From Pseudomonas brassicacearum (GTDB taxonomy: Bacteria > Pseudomonadota > Gammaproteobacteria > Pseudomonadales > Pseudomonadaceae): DNA of 64,000 nt. The notes under the pieces were generated by a model, which searched no databases, had not been told where the DNA came from, and saw nothing but the letters and a program-made list of their open reading frames with translations. The stretch covers positions 1,116,001 through 1,180,000 of the forward strand of contig NZ_MOBK01000006.1 of assembly GCF_003732265.1 (NCBI RefSeq). The letters are read 5' to 3'. The translations under genes were made by a program, and so were the position numbers. Below, piece by piece: positions 8,206-16,909 of this stretch (its first letter is position 1; each line of letters opens with the position of its first letter).

Positions 8206-11037
8206 ATGTCCAACCGTGATATATCCCGGCGCTCGTTCCTTCAGGGCGGGCTGGTGGCAGGTGTGAGCGTGACGCTCACGCCGCTCAGCAGTCAGGCGCT
8301 CGCCGCCTTGATGGAAAACAGCGTGACTGTGCCGTCCGAGCAATGGCTCGGCAACAACGGCAAGGCACGCTCGCGTAACGATGCCTTGTCGAAGGTCTGC
8401 GGGAGCAAAGTCTTCGCCCGCGACATCCGCGCCAAGGACATGCCGGGCTGGCCTCAGCAGCAAGGCCACGCCATGCTGCTGAAAACCATCAAGGCCGACC
8501 GCATCTATGCGGGCATGGACCTGTCGTGGCTCGGCACCGAATTGCAGCCTGACCGCATCGTCACCGCGGCCGACCTGGAGAAAGACGGCATCGTCTTCCC
8601 GGAGGAGCACGCGCCAGATCCGCTGTTGCCGGAAGGCAAGGTGCCGATGTTCATCGGTCACCCGGTGGCGATCCTGATCTGGAATGACTTCGAGCGTTTC
8701 CGCCAGGCCAAGGCCAAACTCAAATTCAATGACAAAGCGATTCGTTACGGTGCTCAAGTGCCGTACTACGAAGGCGATCCCTACGGCAGTTTCCGCTATG
8801 TGCGAGTGGGCGGGGCGACCTCGGCGGACGAAGACGAATTCGCCAGCCTCAAGGACTCGATCCTGTTCCCGATGCTGAAAAACCGTCGCCCGGTGTGGAA
8901 TTCCCAACCGAACCTGCACGGCAACTTGACCGAGCGCGGGCTGTTCTACGCCGATCGCATGAAACAGCAGATCGACACGCCGCCGGACAACTGGCTGGTG
9001 TTCGACGAGCGCTACAAAACCCCATCGATCGAACCCGCCGCGATGGAGCCGGACAACGGCAACGGTTGGTACGACCCGGCGACCAAGACTCTGCATTTCG
9101 TGGTGGCGACCCAGTGCCCACTGGAAGCGGCGACCGAGACCGCGAAGATGATCGCACCGTCGCGCTTCGGCCTGGCGAGTCTGAACATGCACCCCGGTTA
9201 CACCGTGGGTTACGGTTCCAAAGACCACAACATTTTCGTCTACTACGCCGCCCTCGCTGCTTTGTATGGCGCCGGTGTGCCAGTGCGTCTGGCCAACGAC
9301 CGCTATGAGCAATTCCAGAGCGGCATCAAGCGTCACCCGTTCGACATCCGTTACCAATTGGCCGTGGACAAGACCGATCACAGCTTCAAGATTTTCCGCG
9401 CCGAAATGAGCGTCGACGGCGGTGGCCGGGTTAACTACAGCCCATCCGTGGCGGCCGTTGGCGCCACGGCAGCACAGTCGATCTACTACATGCCGCAGAA
9501 CGATTTGCAGGTCACGGCCTACCATTCCCGCGCCGTTGAAGCCGGCTCGATGCGTGGTTACGGCACCCTGCAAAGCATGGCATCGACCGAGATGATGGTC
9601 GACGAAATTGCCGGTCGCCTGGGCATCGACGCCATCGACCTGCGCAAGAAAAACGCCATGGTCTCGGGCATGAAAAACACCCAGGGCGCTGTGCCTGCGG
9701 GTGCGTTGCGCTTGCACGAGATTCTCGACAAGGCCGCCGTTCACGACGTCTGGAAAAACCGCAACACGATCAAAAAGCAGCGCGAAGCGCAGGACCCGGA
9801 TAACTGGTACGGCGTCGGTTTTGCCATCTGCCAGAAAGACTTCGGCACGGGCTCCGAAGCGCCGATGGCGAGTATCGAGTTCACCGCGCAAGGGCACATC
9901 ACCCTGCGCCACATCGGTATCGAAATCGGCACCGGCATGTCGACCTCGCAAGCCTTGGTCGTGGCCGACTTCCTCGGCATCGCGGCGACGGAAGTGAAGA
10001 CCGGCGAGACCGAATGGAAAGAGTTGCAGCTGATCAGCGGCGGCAACCCTTACATCATGAGTCAGGCCGAACAGGACAGCCTGCTGCGCAACCCGCGCTG
10101 GGTTGGCAAGATCGCTTCGGCGTCGTCGGCGACCAACTCCGCCTACTACTTCAGCCACGCCACCCGTGAAGCGGCGCGCGTGCTGTTCAACCACGGTTTG
10201 TGGCCGGCGGCGCTGCAGATCTGGAGCCAAGGCCCTTACGGTGGTTCGGCCAACCCTTACGTGGTGCGTCGCGAAGATGCGCATTGGGTCGACGGCAAAC
10301 TCACCGCCAACGGCATGCAGCCGCTGAGCTTTGAACAGCTGGCCAAGCACGCTCACGAGAAGGGCCTGGTCACCGGCGCGACCGTGCACGGTTTCAACCG
10401 CTGGAGCTGGGCCGAGGCCGAGTTCAGCATCGACGGCGTGCGTGAACGTCTGCCGCTCGACGGCTTGGCGGTCAAGTACGGCGACGGCGCGCCGAGCGTG
10501 AAAAAGGCGCAAATGAACAGCGCCGGTTTCCACCTGCTGGATCGTCAGAACGTGCACTACCCGGACACTCAGTTGAACAACGCGGCAGTGACTTACTACA
10601 GCCCGGTTGCGACGCTGGTGGAAGTGAAAGTCAACAAGGGTTCTGCCGAAGTGCAAGTGCTCAACCATCACTCGTGGGTCGAGTGCGGTCGGGTGCTGGT
10701 GGAAGAACTGGTCAAGGGCCAGATCGAAGGCGGGATCGCCATGGGCATCGGCCATGCGCTGATGGAAGAGATGCCGCTGTACGAAGGCGGGCCGGGGGAG
10801 GGTGACTGGAACTTCAACCGTTACCGCTTGCCGATGGCGCGTCACGTGGCGGTCTGGAAGCAGACGGCTGAAATCCTGCCGCCGCTGTCGCCGAGCGATC
10901 CATCGAAGGGCATCGCCGAAGTGGTGATGATCCCGGTGGTCGGTGCCATCGGTAACGCCGTGGCACACGCCATCGGCAAACGGGTCCGCGACCTGCCTAT
11001 CACTTCTGCACGCATCAAGGAGGCCCTCAATGGCTAA
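8206..11037 (+). CDS. Tat-exported molybdenum hydroxylase large subunit (aldehyde/isoquinoline oxidoreductase family)
   Basis: Catalytic subunit of a xanthine-oxidase-family enzyme, 943 residues. The N-terminus has a twin-arginine signal (SRRSFLQGG at residues 8-16, then a mild hydrophobic stretch ending near SSQALA), so it is predicted to be exported to the periplasm already folded with its molybdopterin cofactor. The rest matches the large molybdopterin-binding subunit type seen in IorB-like and membrane aldehyde dehydrogenases, including the late glycine-rich GGIAMGIGHALMEEM block near residue 845. The next genes encode the [2Fe-2S] subunit, a three-haem cytochrome c and an XdhC-type factor, so electrons probably pass from substrate through Mo, FeS and haem to the respiratory chain. 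Substrate unknown; aldehydes and N-heterocycles are the usual ones. Confidence 0.92.
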   Translation: MSNRDISRRSFLQGGLVAGVSVTLTPLSSQALAALMENSVTVPSEQWLGNNGKARSRNDALSKVCGSKVFARDIRAKDMPGWPQQQGHAMLLKTIKADRIYAGMDLSWLGTELQPDRIVTAADLEKDGIVFPEEHAPDPLLPEGKVPMFIGHPVAILIWNDFERFRQAKAKLKFNDKAIRYGAQVPYYEGDPYGSFRYVRVGGATSADEDEFASLKDSILFPMLKNRRPVWNSQPNLHGNLTERGLFYADRMKQQIDTPPDNWLVFDERYKTPSIEPAAMEPDNGNGWYDPATKTLHFVVATQCPLEAATETAKMIAPSRFGLASLNMHPGYTVGYGSKDHNIFVYYAALAALYGAGVPVRLANDRYEQFQSGIKRHPFDIRYQLAVDKTDHSFKIFRAEMSVDGGGRVNYSPSVAAVGATAAQSIYYMPQNDLQVTAYHSRAVEAGSMRGYGTLQSMASTEMMVDEIAGRLGIDAIDLRKKNAMVSGMKNTQGAVPAGALRLHEILDKAAVHDVWKNRNTIKKQREAQDPDNWYGVGFAICQKDFGTGSEAPMASIEFTAQGHITLRHIGIEIGTGMSTSQALVVADFLGIAATEVKTGETEWKELQLISGGNPYIMSQAEQDSLLRNPRWVGKIASASSATNSAYYFSHATREAARVLFNHGLWPAALQIWSQGPYGGSANPYVVRREDAHWVDGKLTANGMQPLSFEQLAKHAHEKGLVTGATVHGFNRWSWAEAEFSIDGVRERLPLDGLAVKYGDGAPSVKKAQMNSAGFHLLDRQNVHYPDTQLNNAAVTYYSPVATLVEVKVNKGSAEVQVLNHHSWVECGRVLVEELVKGQIEGGIAMGIGHALMEEMPLYEGGPGEGDWNFNRYRLPMARHVAVWKQTAEILPPLSPSDPSKGIAEVVMIPVVGAIGNAVAHAIGKRVRDLPITSARIKEALNG

Positions 11038-11569
11038 CCGTCCGCTTCAACTGACCCTCAACGGTCAATCCGTCGGCCCGGTGGACATCCCTGATGACCT
11101 GCCGATGATCGATTACCTGCACGAATACAAAAACCTCACCGGCTCCCGATTGGGCTGCGGTCAGGGCATCTGCCACGCCTGCGTGGTAATCGTCGACAAC
11201 CCGGACGGCACCAGCGAGGAAGTGCGCACTTGCATCACCGGCGCACATTACTTCGAAGGCAAAAAAGTGCGGACCATCGAAGGCCACGCGAAACGCGACG
11301 AGGAAGGCAAAGTCACTGAGCTGAACCCGATCCAGCAGCGCTTCGTCGACGAATTTGCTTTCCAGTGCAGCTACTGCGCGCCAGGTTTCGTGAATGCCGC
11401 GACCGTGCTGGTGGAAAAACTGCAGCGTCAGCCGATCGTCAAAAGCCAGCTGGAAAAAGTCATCGAGGACAGCCTCGGTCACCACATCTGCCGCTGCACA
11501 GGCTACGTGCGTTACTACAGCGCAACGCGCAACGTGCTGACCGATCTCGGCCTGGTCAAGGAGGGCTAA
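11030..11569 (+). CDS. [2Fe-2S] subunit of the molybdenum hydroxylase
   Basis: A 179-residue iron-sulfur subunit. The N-terminal plant-type ferredoxin cluster motif is GCGQGICHAC with a later Cys (TCITG); the C-terminal domain has the second cluster with CSYCAPGF and CRCTGY. It relays electrons from the Mo site to the cytochrome encoded next. I chose the ATG at 11030, which overlaps the large-subunit stop by eight bases and has AAGGAGG upstream; an upstream in-frame extension would lie inside the large-subunit gene. It has no signal peptide, so it probably travels through Tat with its partner (inference). Confidence 0.95.
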   Translation: MANRPLQLTLNGQSVGPVDIPDDLPMIDYLHEYKNLTGSRLGCGQGICHACVVIVDNPDGTSEEVRTCITGAHYFEGKKVRTIEGHAKRDEEGKVTELNPIQQRFVDEFAFQCSYCAPGFVNAATVLVEKLQRQPIVKSQLEKVIEDSLGHHICRCTGYVRYYSATRNVLTDLGLVKEG

Positions 11570-11571
11570 GC

Positions 11572-12807
11572 ATGAAGCAACTAATTTCCCGTCTGGCGTT
11601 GGCGGTCGGTCTGGCTGCGCCGGTGTTGCTGGCGCACGCGGACGATCAGGTCAAGCGCGGCGAATACCTCGCCCGCGCCGCTGACTGCATGGCCTGCCAC
11701 ACCGCGCCAGGTGGCGCGCCGTACGCGGGCGGTCTGCCGATTGTCTCGCCGTTCGGTACGATCTATGGCACCAACATCACCCCGAGCAAAGATCACGGCA
11801 TCGGCCTCTACAACGATGACGAATTTTTCGCCGCGCTGACCGAAGGCAAGCGCCGTGATGGCGCCAACCTGTACCCGGCGATGCCGTACACCTCGTATCA
11901 CCTGATCCCGCGCGACGACTCGGACGCAATTCACGCGTACCTGAAAACCGTCGAGCCGATCGAGCGTGCAGCACCGGTCACCAGCCTGAGCTTTCCGTTC
12001 AATGTGCGCCTGGGCCTGATGGGCTGGAACATGCTCTACGGCAAGGACGTGCAGCTTTCGTCCACCGAGGGCAAAAGCGATGCCTACAAGCGCGGCCAGT
12101 ACATGGTCGACGTGCTCGGCCACTGCGGCGAATGCCACACCCCGCGCGGTTTGCCGGGTGCGATGCAACAGGACAAGCGCCTGACCGGCGGCCTGCTCAA
12201 TGGCTATCTGGCACCGAGCCTGCTGGCCAATGACCTGGCGGCTCGCGGCTGGAACCATCAGGACCTGAGCTCGTTCCTCAAGCACGGCATGAGCGCCCAG
12301 GGCACGATGTTCAACGAAATGTTCCCGGTGTTCCACAACAGCACCCAGGGCCTCAATGACCCGGACCTGGCGGCAATGGCGACTTTCCTGCTCGGTGATC
12401 AACCGCCGCAAGCCAAGGTGCTGACAGATGCGCCCTTGGACAAGCTCACTGCGAGCGCCCAGCGCGGCCGTCAGGAATACCTGAACGTCTGCGCCGGTTG
12501 CCACGCGGTCGGTGGCGAGGGCAAGCCGCACATCGCCGTGGCCATGCGCGGCAACACCACGCTGCGCCTGGAAGATCCGCGCAACCTGGTGCGGGTGATC
12601 GACGACGGTATCGGTGAGCAGAAGTTTGCCGGGTTCGAACACATGCAGCCGATGCCGGGGTTTGCCGAGAAGCTCAGTCACGAGCAACTGACTGATCTGC
12701 TGAACTACCTGCGTCAGGGCTGGGGCGGTCAGCCAGCAGATCTGGCGGTGAGCGATGTGCAGAAGTTGCGGGCAGATGCGCCGCCGCTCGAGCACAAGGC
12801 GCACTGA
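11572..12807 (+). CDS. Exported three-haem cytochrome c, electron acceptor of the molybdenum hydroxylase
   Basis: A 411-residue cytochrome with a Sec signal peptide (about residues 1-22, cut near AHA-DD). Three CXXCH haem motifs are visible: CMACH, CGECH and CAGCH. It resembles the cytochrome subunits of membrane alcohol and aldehyde dehydrogenases that pass electrons to the quinone pool or an oxidase. The start is the ATG at 11572, two bases after the [2Fe-2S] gene stop and with GGAGG upstream. It is part of the 8.2-13.8 kb operon. Confidence 0.94.
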   Translation: MKQLISRLALAVGLAAPVLLAHADDQVKRGEYLARAADCMACHTAPGGAPYAGGLPIVSPFGTIYGTNITPSKDHGIGLYNDDEFFAALTEGKRRDGANLYPAMPYTSYHLIPRDDSDAIHAYLKTVEPIERAAPVTSLSFPFNVRLGLMGWNMLYGKDVQLSSTEGKSDAYKRGQYMVDVLGHCGECHTPRGLPGAMQQDKRLTGGLLNGYLAPSLLANDLAARGWNHQDLSSFLKHGMSAQGTMFNEMFPVFHNSTQGLNDPDLAAMATFLLGDQPPQAKVLTDAPLDKLTASAQRGRQEYLNVCAGCHAVGGEGKPHIAVAMRGNTTLRLEDPRNLVRVIDDGIGEQKFAGFEHMQPMPGFAEKLSHEQLTDLLNYLRQGWGGQPADLAVSDVQKLRADAPPLEHKAH

Positions 12808-12808
12808 C

Positions 12809-13780
12809 ATGCAGCATCTCGATCTGCAAGTCGTGCGCCGGGCGCTGCAATGGTCGTCGGCCGGCCAGCGCGTCTGGCTGTGCACGGTGCTCGCCACCTA
12901 TGGCTCGGCGCCGCGTGCGCCGGGTTCGCTGCTGGCGGTGAACGCTGACGGGCAATGGATCGGTTCGCTGTCGGGCGGCTGTGTCGAGGAGGATTTTCTC
13001 GAACGGGTTGCCGAAGGGGCGTTTCTGGAGGCGGTCAGTGTCGTGCGTTATGGTGAGGGCGATGATCCGCGTTCTCGGGTGAGCTTGCCCTGTGGCGGTG
13101 TACTCGATGTGCTGGTGGAGAACCTTGCTCCGGATTGTGAGGTTCAGGCGCATCTGCGAGAGTTGGAGTCGGCGCTGTTGGGTCAGCGTCGGCTGATCCG
13201 CGAAGTCGATCTGGCCAGCGGTGCGCGCAGCCTGTTCGATGATCGCGAGCAGGGTGTGCGCATCGAGCGTGAGATCGACCGGGTGCGCGTGCGGATCGGT
13301 GCGGCCCAGCGGTTATTGCTGGCCGGGTATTCCTCGGTCGCTCAGGCCTGTGCAGAGTTCGCCGTCGGGTTGGGTTTCGAAGTGATTCTGTGTGATCCGC
13401 GCGACGAGGTGCTGGAAGGCGTGGTGCTGGAAAACGTCGAGATTCGTCGTCAGTTGCCTTCGGTGTTCATTGCTGACGGCGGTTGCCACAGCGACACGGC
13501 GGTGGTGGCGTTGACCCACGATCCGCGCATCGATGACCTGGCGATGATGGAAGCCGTGCGCACCGAGGCGTTTTACATCGGTGTGATGGGGTCCATGCAG
13601 ACGTCGCAAAAGCGCTTTGAGCGGTTGCGCAGGATTGGTGGTCTGGGGGAGGCCGAGCTGGCGCGGATTCATGCGCCGATCGGTTTGAACCTGGGCAGCA
13701 AGACACCGGCTGAAATCGCCCTCGCGGTACTCGCCGACATCCTGCGAATCCGCAGTGGCATTGCACGGGACAAGCTGTAA
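12809..13780 (+). CDS. XdhC-family molybdenum cofactor maturation protein
   Basis: XdhC-type proteins bind molybdopterin cofactor, help its sulfuration and insert it into the apo-enzyme. This 323-residue protein has the N-terminal XdhC block with SLSGGCVEEDF near residue 52 and a C-terminal Rossmann-like domain (LLLAGYSSVAQA near 171). The start ATG lies one base after the cytochrome stop. Its place as last gene of the Mo-hydroxylase operon fits a dedicated chaperone. Confidence 0.92.
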   Translation: MQHLDLQVVRRALQWSSAGQRVWLCTVLATYGSAPRAPGSLLAVNADGQWIGSLSGGCVEEDFLERVAEGAFLEAVSVVRYGEGDDPRSRVSLPCGGVLDVLVENLAPDCEVQAHLRELESALLGQRRLIREVDLASGARSLFDDREQGVRIEREIDRVRVRIGAAQRLLLAGYSSVAQACAEFAVGLGFEVILCDPRDEVLEGVVLENVEIRRQLPSVFIADGGCHSDTAVVALTHDPRIDDLAMMEAVRTEAFYIGVMGSMQTSQKRFERLRRIGGLGEAELARIHAPIGLNLGSKTPAEIALAVLADILRIRSGIARDKL

Positions 13781-13793
13781 ACACCATCCCCAT

Positions 13794-13880
13794 GTAGGAG
13801 TGAGCCTGCTCGCGATAGCGGTTTCCCAGTCAATACTTCATAGACTGACCCACCGCCATCGCGAGCAGGCTCACTCCTAC
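13794..13880. repeat. Pseudomonas REP-like inverted repeat pair
   Basis: Two 28-base arms (13794-13821 and 13853-13880) are reverse complements with a single mismatch, 31 bases apart. They begin with GTAGGAGTGAGCCTGCTCGC, a very common extragenic repeat in fluorescent pseudomonads (from memory). It sits between convergent genes and overlaps no coding region. No REP-associated transposase is nearby. Confidence 0.85.
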
Positions 13881-13886
13881 AAAGAA

Positions 13887-13916
13887 GGGGCCGCATTCAG
13901 CGGCCCCTTTTTTTTG
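13887..13916. terminator. Terminator between convergent genes
   Basis: A stem of GGGGCCGC (13887-13894) with GCGGCCCC (13900-13907) is followed on the + strand by a run of T. It ends the Mo-hydroxylase operon; on the other strand it follows the oxidoreductase gene but has only a weak T-tract. Confidence 0.88.
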
Positions 13917-13918
13917 TA

Positions 13919-15202
13919 TCAGTATCCGAATTTGTCCCGCAGCCCGTAGTACCAGGCGCCCAACGCCGCAAACGGTGTGCGCAGCAATTGTCCGCCGGGG
14001 AACGGGTAGTGCGGCAGATCGGCAAACGCATCAAAACGCTCCGCCTGACCTCGCAAGGCCTCGGCCAACACTTTGCCCGCCAGGTGCGTATACGTCACGC
14101 CATGGCCGCTGCAGCCTTGGGAATAGTAGATGTTGTCGCCGATCCGTCCGACCTGCGGAAGGCGCGACAGGGTCAGCAGGAAATTGCCGGTCCAGGCGTA
14201 GTCGATTTTCACGTCCTTGAGCTGCGGGAACGCCTTGAGCATCTTCGGCCGAATGATCGCCTCGATGTTCGCCGGATCCCGCGCGCCATACACCACGCCA
14301 CCACCGAAGATCAGGCGTTTGTCGCTCGTCAGGCGGTAATAGTCGAGCAGGTAATTGCAGTCCTCGACGCAGTAATCCTGCGGCAGCAGGTTGTTTGCCA
14401 ATTCCTCGCCCAGCGGTTCGGTGGTGATGACCTGTGTCCCGCAAGGCATCGACTTGGCTGCCAGTTCCGGCACCAGGTTGCCGAGGTAGGCATTGCCCGC
14501 CACGATGATGAACTTGGCCCTGACCTTGCCCTCCGGCGTATGCACCACCGGATTCGCGCCGCGCTCGATACGCACCGCTGGCGACTGCTCATAAATAGTG
14601 CCGCCCAGTGACTCGACTGCCGCGGCTTCACCCAGCGCTAGGTTGAGCGGGTGAATGTGGCCACCGCTCATGTCGAGCATACCGCCGACATATTGATCGC
14701 AATTCACCACTTCGCGGATACGACGCTGATCCATCAGCTCAAGCTGCGTATGACCGAAACGTTCCCACAGGCGCTTCTGCGATTCCAGATGGCCCATCTG
14801 CTTGGCCGTGATGGCTGCGAACACACCACCGTCCTTCAAGTCGCACTGGATATTATATTTGGCAACGCGCTCTCGAATGATCCGCCCACCCTCGAACGCC
14901 ATCTGCCCGAGCAACTGCGCTTGCTTGGGACCAACGCTGCGCTCGATCACGTCGATATCGCGGCTATAGCTATTGACGATCTGACCGCCGTTACGACCCG
15001 AAGCGCCAAAACCAACCTTGGCCGCTTCCAGAACCGTTACCTTGAAACCGTTCTCCAGCAGAAACAGGGCAGAGGACAGACCGGTGTAGCCGGCGCCGAT
15101 CACGCAGACATCAGTCTCTACTTCACCCTGCAAGGCCGGGCGCGGCGGAACCGCATTGGCCGATGCGGCGTAATAGGACTCTGGGTAGGGAGTGTTCGCC
15201 AT
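13919..15202 (-). CDS. FAD-dependent amine/amino-acid oxidoreductase (PuuB/DadA-like)
   Basis: A DAO-fold flavoenzyme of 427 residues. The dinucleotide-binding motif VIGAGYTGLSSA is at about residues 34-45 and the FAD-contact motif GASGRNGGQI near 67. The N-terminus (NTPYPESYYAAS) is like gamma-glutamylputrescine oxidoreductase (PuuB), which oxidises gamma-glutamylputrescine during polyamine breakdown; D-amino-acid or other secondary-amine oxidases are the alternative. No other polyamine gene is adjacent, so the substrate stays open. It is monocistronic and convergent with the Mo operon. Confidence 0.85.
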   Translation of the reverse strand: MANTPYPESYYAASANAVPPRPALQGEVETDVCVIGAGYTGLSSALFLLENGFKVTVLEAAKVGFGASGRNGGQIVNSYSRDIDVIERSVGPKQAQLLGQMAFEGGRIIRERVAKYNIQCDLKDGGVFAAITAKQMGHLESQKRLWERFGHTQLELMDQRRIREVVNCDQYVGGMLDMSGGHIHPLNLALGEAAAVESLGGTIYEQSPAVRIERGANPVVHTPEGKVRAKFIIVAGNAYLGNLVPELAAKSMPCGTQVITTEPLGEELANNLLPQDYCVEDCNYLLDYYRLTSDKRLIFGGGVVYGARDPANIEAIIRPKMLKAFPQLKDVKIDYAWTGNFLLTLSRLPQVGRIGDNIYYSQGCSGHGVTYTHLAGKVLAEALRGQAERFDAFADLPHYPFPGGQLLRTPFAALGAWYYGLRDKFGY

Positions 15203-15344
15203 CCTGCTGCCTCTGTTTAATATATTTTACGAGTGCCTTGATCCTACCCGAGTTAAAAATCGACCGCCAGTCACCGGAAAATCTTCTTCATCGCCGCAAA
15301 ATTAAATATTTTGCATATTCATAGGGTTAGCTCGAAAAAAGGTG

Positions 15345-15372
15345 TTGACACCCCTCCGGAATTCCGTAGAAT
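15345..15372 (+). promoter_or_regulatory. Sigma-70 promoter of tRNA-Val(GAC)
   Basis: A consensus -35 TTGACA (15345-15350) and -10 TAGAAT (15367-15372) with a 16-base spacer, 13 bases before the tRNA 5' end. This is a strong stable-RNA promoter, with a GC-rich stretch after the -10 as expected for stringent control. Confidence 0.8.
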
Positions 15373-15385
15373 GCCGCCTCACAGC

Positions 15386-15462
15386 AGGCACGTAGCTCAG
15401 TTGGTTAGAGCACCACCTTGACATGGTGGGGGTCGTTGGTTCGAGTCCAATCGCGCCTACCA
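15386..15462 (+). tRNA. tRNA-Val (anticodon GAC)
   Basis: A 77-base cloverleaf with encoded CCA. The anticodon stem CCACC/GGTGG encloses TTGACAT, giving GAC. The T-loop is TTCGAGT. The acceptor stem AGGCACG against CGCGCCT has one A-C mismatch at pair 5-68; the other six pairs are normal. It has its own promoter and terminator. Confidence 0.95.
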
Positions 15463-15491
15463 AACAAAATCCGCTCTGCTGGGCGGTCTAG

Positions 15492-15521
15492 AAGGGCTCA
15501 CCGAAAGGTGGGCCCTTTTTT
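15492..15521 (+). terminator. Terminator of tRNA-Val(GAC)
   Basis: AAGGGCTCACC (15492-15502) pairs with GGTGGGCCCTT (15507-15517, one T-G pair) around a GAAA loop, and the following bases are T. Confidence 0.9.
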
Positions 15522-15593
15522 GTTGTCTGTGTCCCGTCCTGAATAAGGTTTACACGTGATTCTGGAATAGACAGTTATGAGAGACGAAAAGCA

Positions 15594-15620
15594 AAGCCCG
15601 GCCATTGAGTCGGGCTTTTT
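15594..15620. terminator. Second terminator-like hairpin downstream of tRNA-Val
   Basis: AAGCCCG (15594-15600) pairs with CGGGCTT (15611-15617) across a ten-base loop and is followed by T. No + strand gene ends here, so it may be a relic of a lost gene or a backup terminator. Confidence 0.5.
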
Positions 15621-15849
15621 GCTATGTGGGTGATTGCTCAGGCCGATGAACAATCAACTATTCCGAAGCAGTGGGCGGGCCTAAGGTGAATGACCGACCG
15701 GTCATGTTCGGTGACGAGATCAGCAAGCCGGAGACCCGCTCTGGCCATCCTCACCAGTTCAAATGTCCAGACGTCCGATTTGGTTTGTAGTTGAAGATAT
15801 TTGTGTGATTATCGCGGCTCTTATGAATCCATACGGATGTGCTAATAAG

Positions 15850-16344
15850 ATGTCTAGATTTGAAGCGCTGCGTGACGCCTATGCACTCCCTACTGACGTG
15901 AAGCCCGGCAGGACTGAGATTTTGCGGGCAGCCGTACAGGGGATCTACGAAAACTTCGTTTTGTTTATGGAAACCCCGGTCTGGTCCTTCAAGGATCTCG
16001 ACGGGCTTGATATGCCCTATATATCGGTCGGACGGATCGAAGGTGGAGAGTTCCGGCTTGGAAAAGTTGAGGACTTCGCTGTCAGTTCAGAAGGGGTGAA
16101 TTTCTCGATCAACATTGTTATCGACGAAGCCGTAGATCAGTTCCCTAAGGCTCACATCCACTTCAGTCTCACGGTAGATGAGCAGGACGGAGCGCTGACC
16201 GTGACCAGTCACTCGGCTGCCAGTGGCCCTGTAGTCTTCGTCGGCGCTGATTTCACGCCCGTATCTCAACACCTTCATGAGATTTTTTGTTCTGAGCTTG
16301 CAGCCTTCAAAAGCATGCATTCTCCGGTGGCGCTGACGACTTGA
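15850..16344 (+). CDS. Hypothetical protein
   Basis: I do not recognise a family. From the ATG at 15850 the product has 164 residues, soluble, mixed alpha/beta in character, with no signal peptide or membrane segment. The frame extends upstream to 15763 with another ATG at 15823; none of the starts has a strong ribosome-binding site, so the start is uncertain. By eye the coding style is less GC-biased at third positions than the housekeeping genes, which with the tRNA-Val position suggests an acquired gene. A terminator follows at 16372. Confidence 0.6.
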   Translation: MSRFEALRDAYALPTDVKPGRTEILRAAVQGIYENFVLFMETPVWSFKDLDGLDMPYISVGRIEGGEFRLGKVEDFAVSSEGVNFSINIVIDEAVDQFPKAHIHFSLTVDEQDGALTVTSHSAASGPVVFVGADFTPVSQHLHEIFCSELAAFKSMHSPVALTT

Positions 16345-16371
16345 TGACCTGAGTTCTCACCTGCTCAAAAT

Positions 16372-16395
16372 GCCTCGCCACCGTGCGGGGCTTTT
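16372..16395 (+). terminator. Terminator after the hypothetical gene
   Basis: GCCTCGC (16372-16378) pairs with GCGGGGC (16385-16391), then TTTTC. It ends transcription 27 bases after the stop at 16344. Confidence 0.75.
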
Positions 16396-16494
16396 CGTTT
16401 TCGGGCTATGCCCATTTACCACGCAGGCTGCTTTATGCCGGGACGCGTGTGCTATAAACCTCGCTCATCTCAAGCCGTGAACGGACGCGCTGCT

Positions 16495-16884
16495 GTGCTT
16501 CGATATTCTCTTCTTTTGTTGTTGTTACCGATGGGCTCGGTGTCTGCGTACGATATCGTGCGAGTAGGCGAACTTCTTGCGCAAGAGCTCAATGAGTGCG
16601 CTGCGTATTATTTGGTCTCGGCTTCGCTTGTTCGGGCGCAACAACCGGAGTTGGCAGAGAAAAACAAACAAATTGCGATGGAGGCATTGGCCTATTCTCT
16701 GGCACTCACCGATAAGGAAGAGACGCGAGCCAGGAGCCGGGCGGCTGTCATATCGATGCATCAAGATTTAAAAAATGGCGCGGCCAGCCTTGCGACGCTG
16801 ACAGCCAGGTATGCAGATCAATGCGCTAAAACCGTGGATAACCCGGAAGAACGAGCGGATTACTGGCTAAAGAAGCAAGATTGA
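16495..16884 (+). CDS. Small exported protein of unknown function
   Basis: From the GTG at 16495 the product has 129 residues with a clear Sec signal peptide (Leu-rich core at residues 3-11, probable cut after VSA near residue 17). The mature part is helical and contains two Cys (at NECAAYY and DQCAKT), possibly a disulfide pair. The frame opens at 16408, so a longer product starting at 16408 or 16435 is possible, but that would bury the signal peptide. No family recognised. Confidence 0.6.
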   Translation: MLRYSLLLLLLPMGSVSAYDIVRVGELLAQELNECAAYYLVSASLVRAQQPELAEKNKQIAMEALAYSLALTDKEETRARSRAAVISMHQDLKNGAASLATLTARYADQCAKTVDNPEERADYWLKKQD

Positions 16885-16909
16885 TTGGGTGTGAAACCTG
16901 CACTCACGC

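Larger units (their letters stand above)
15463..15849. other. Gene-poor stretch after tRNA-Val with a possible coding relic
   Basis: Apart from two hairpins, this 387-base stretch holds a 46-codon open frame (15650-15790, + strand) bounded by stops at both ends, with coding-like codon choice but no good start or ribosome-binding site. It may be the remnant of a lost gene. I do not recognise it. Confidence 0.35.

Noticed and set aside
8182..10968. A very long antisense frame (928 codons) opposite the Mo-hydroxylase gene
   Set aside because: It mirrors codon-position bias of the real gene; the product is rich in His, Arg and Val without any domain.
13794..13880. The REP-like repeat pair as a site of a novel system
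   Set aside because: It is a known common extragenic repeat type in pseudomonads and stands alone here.
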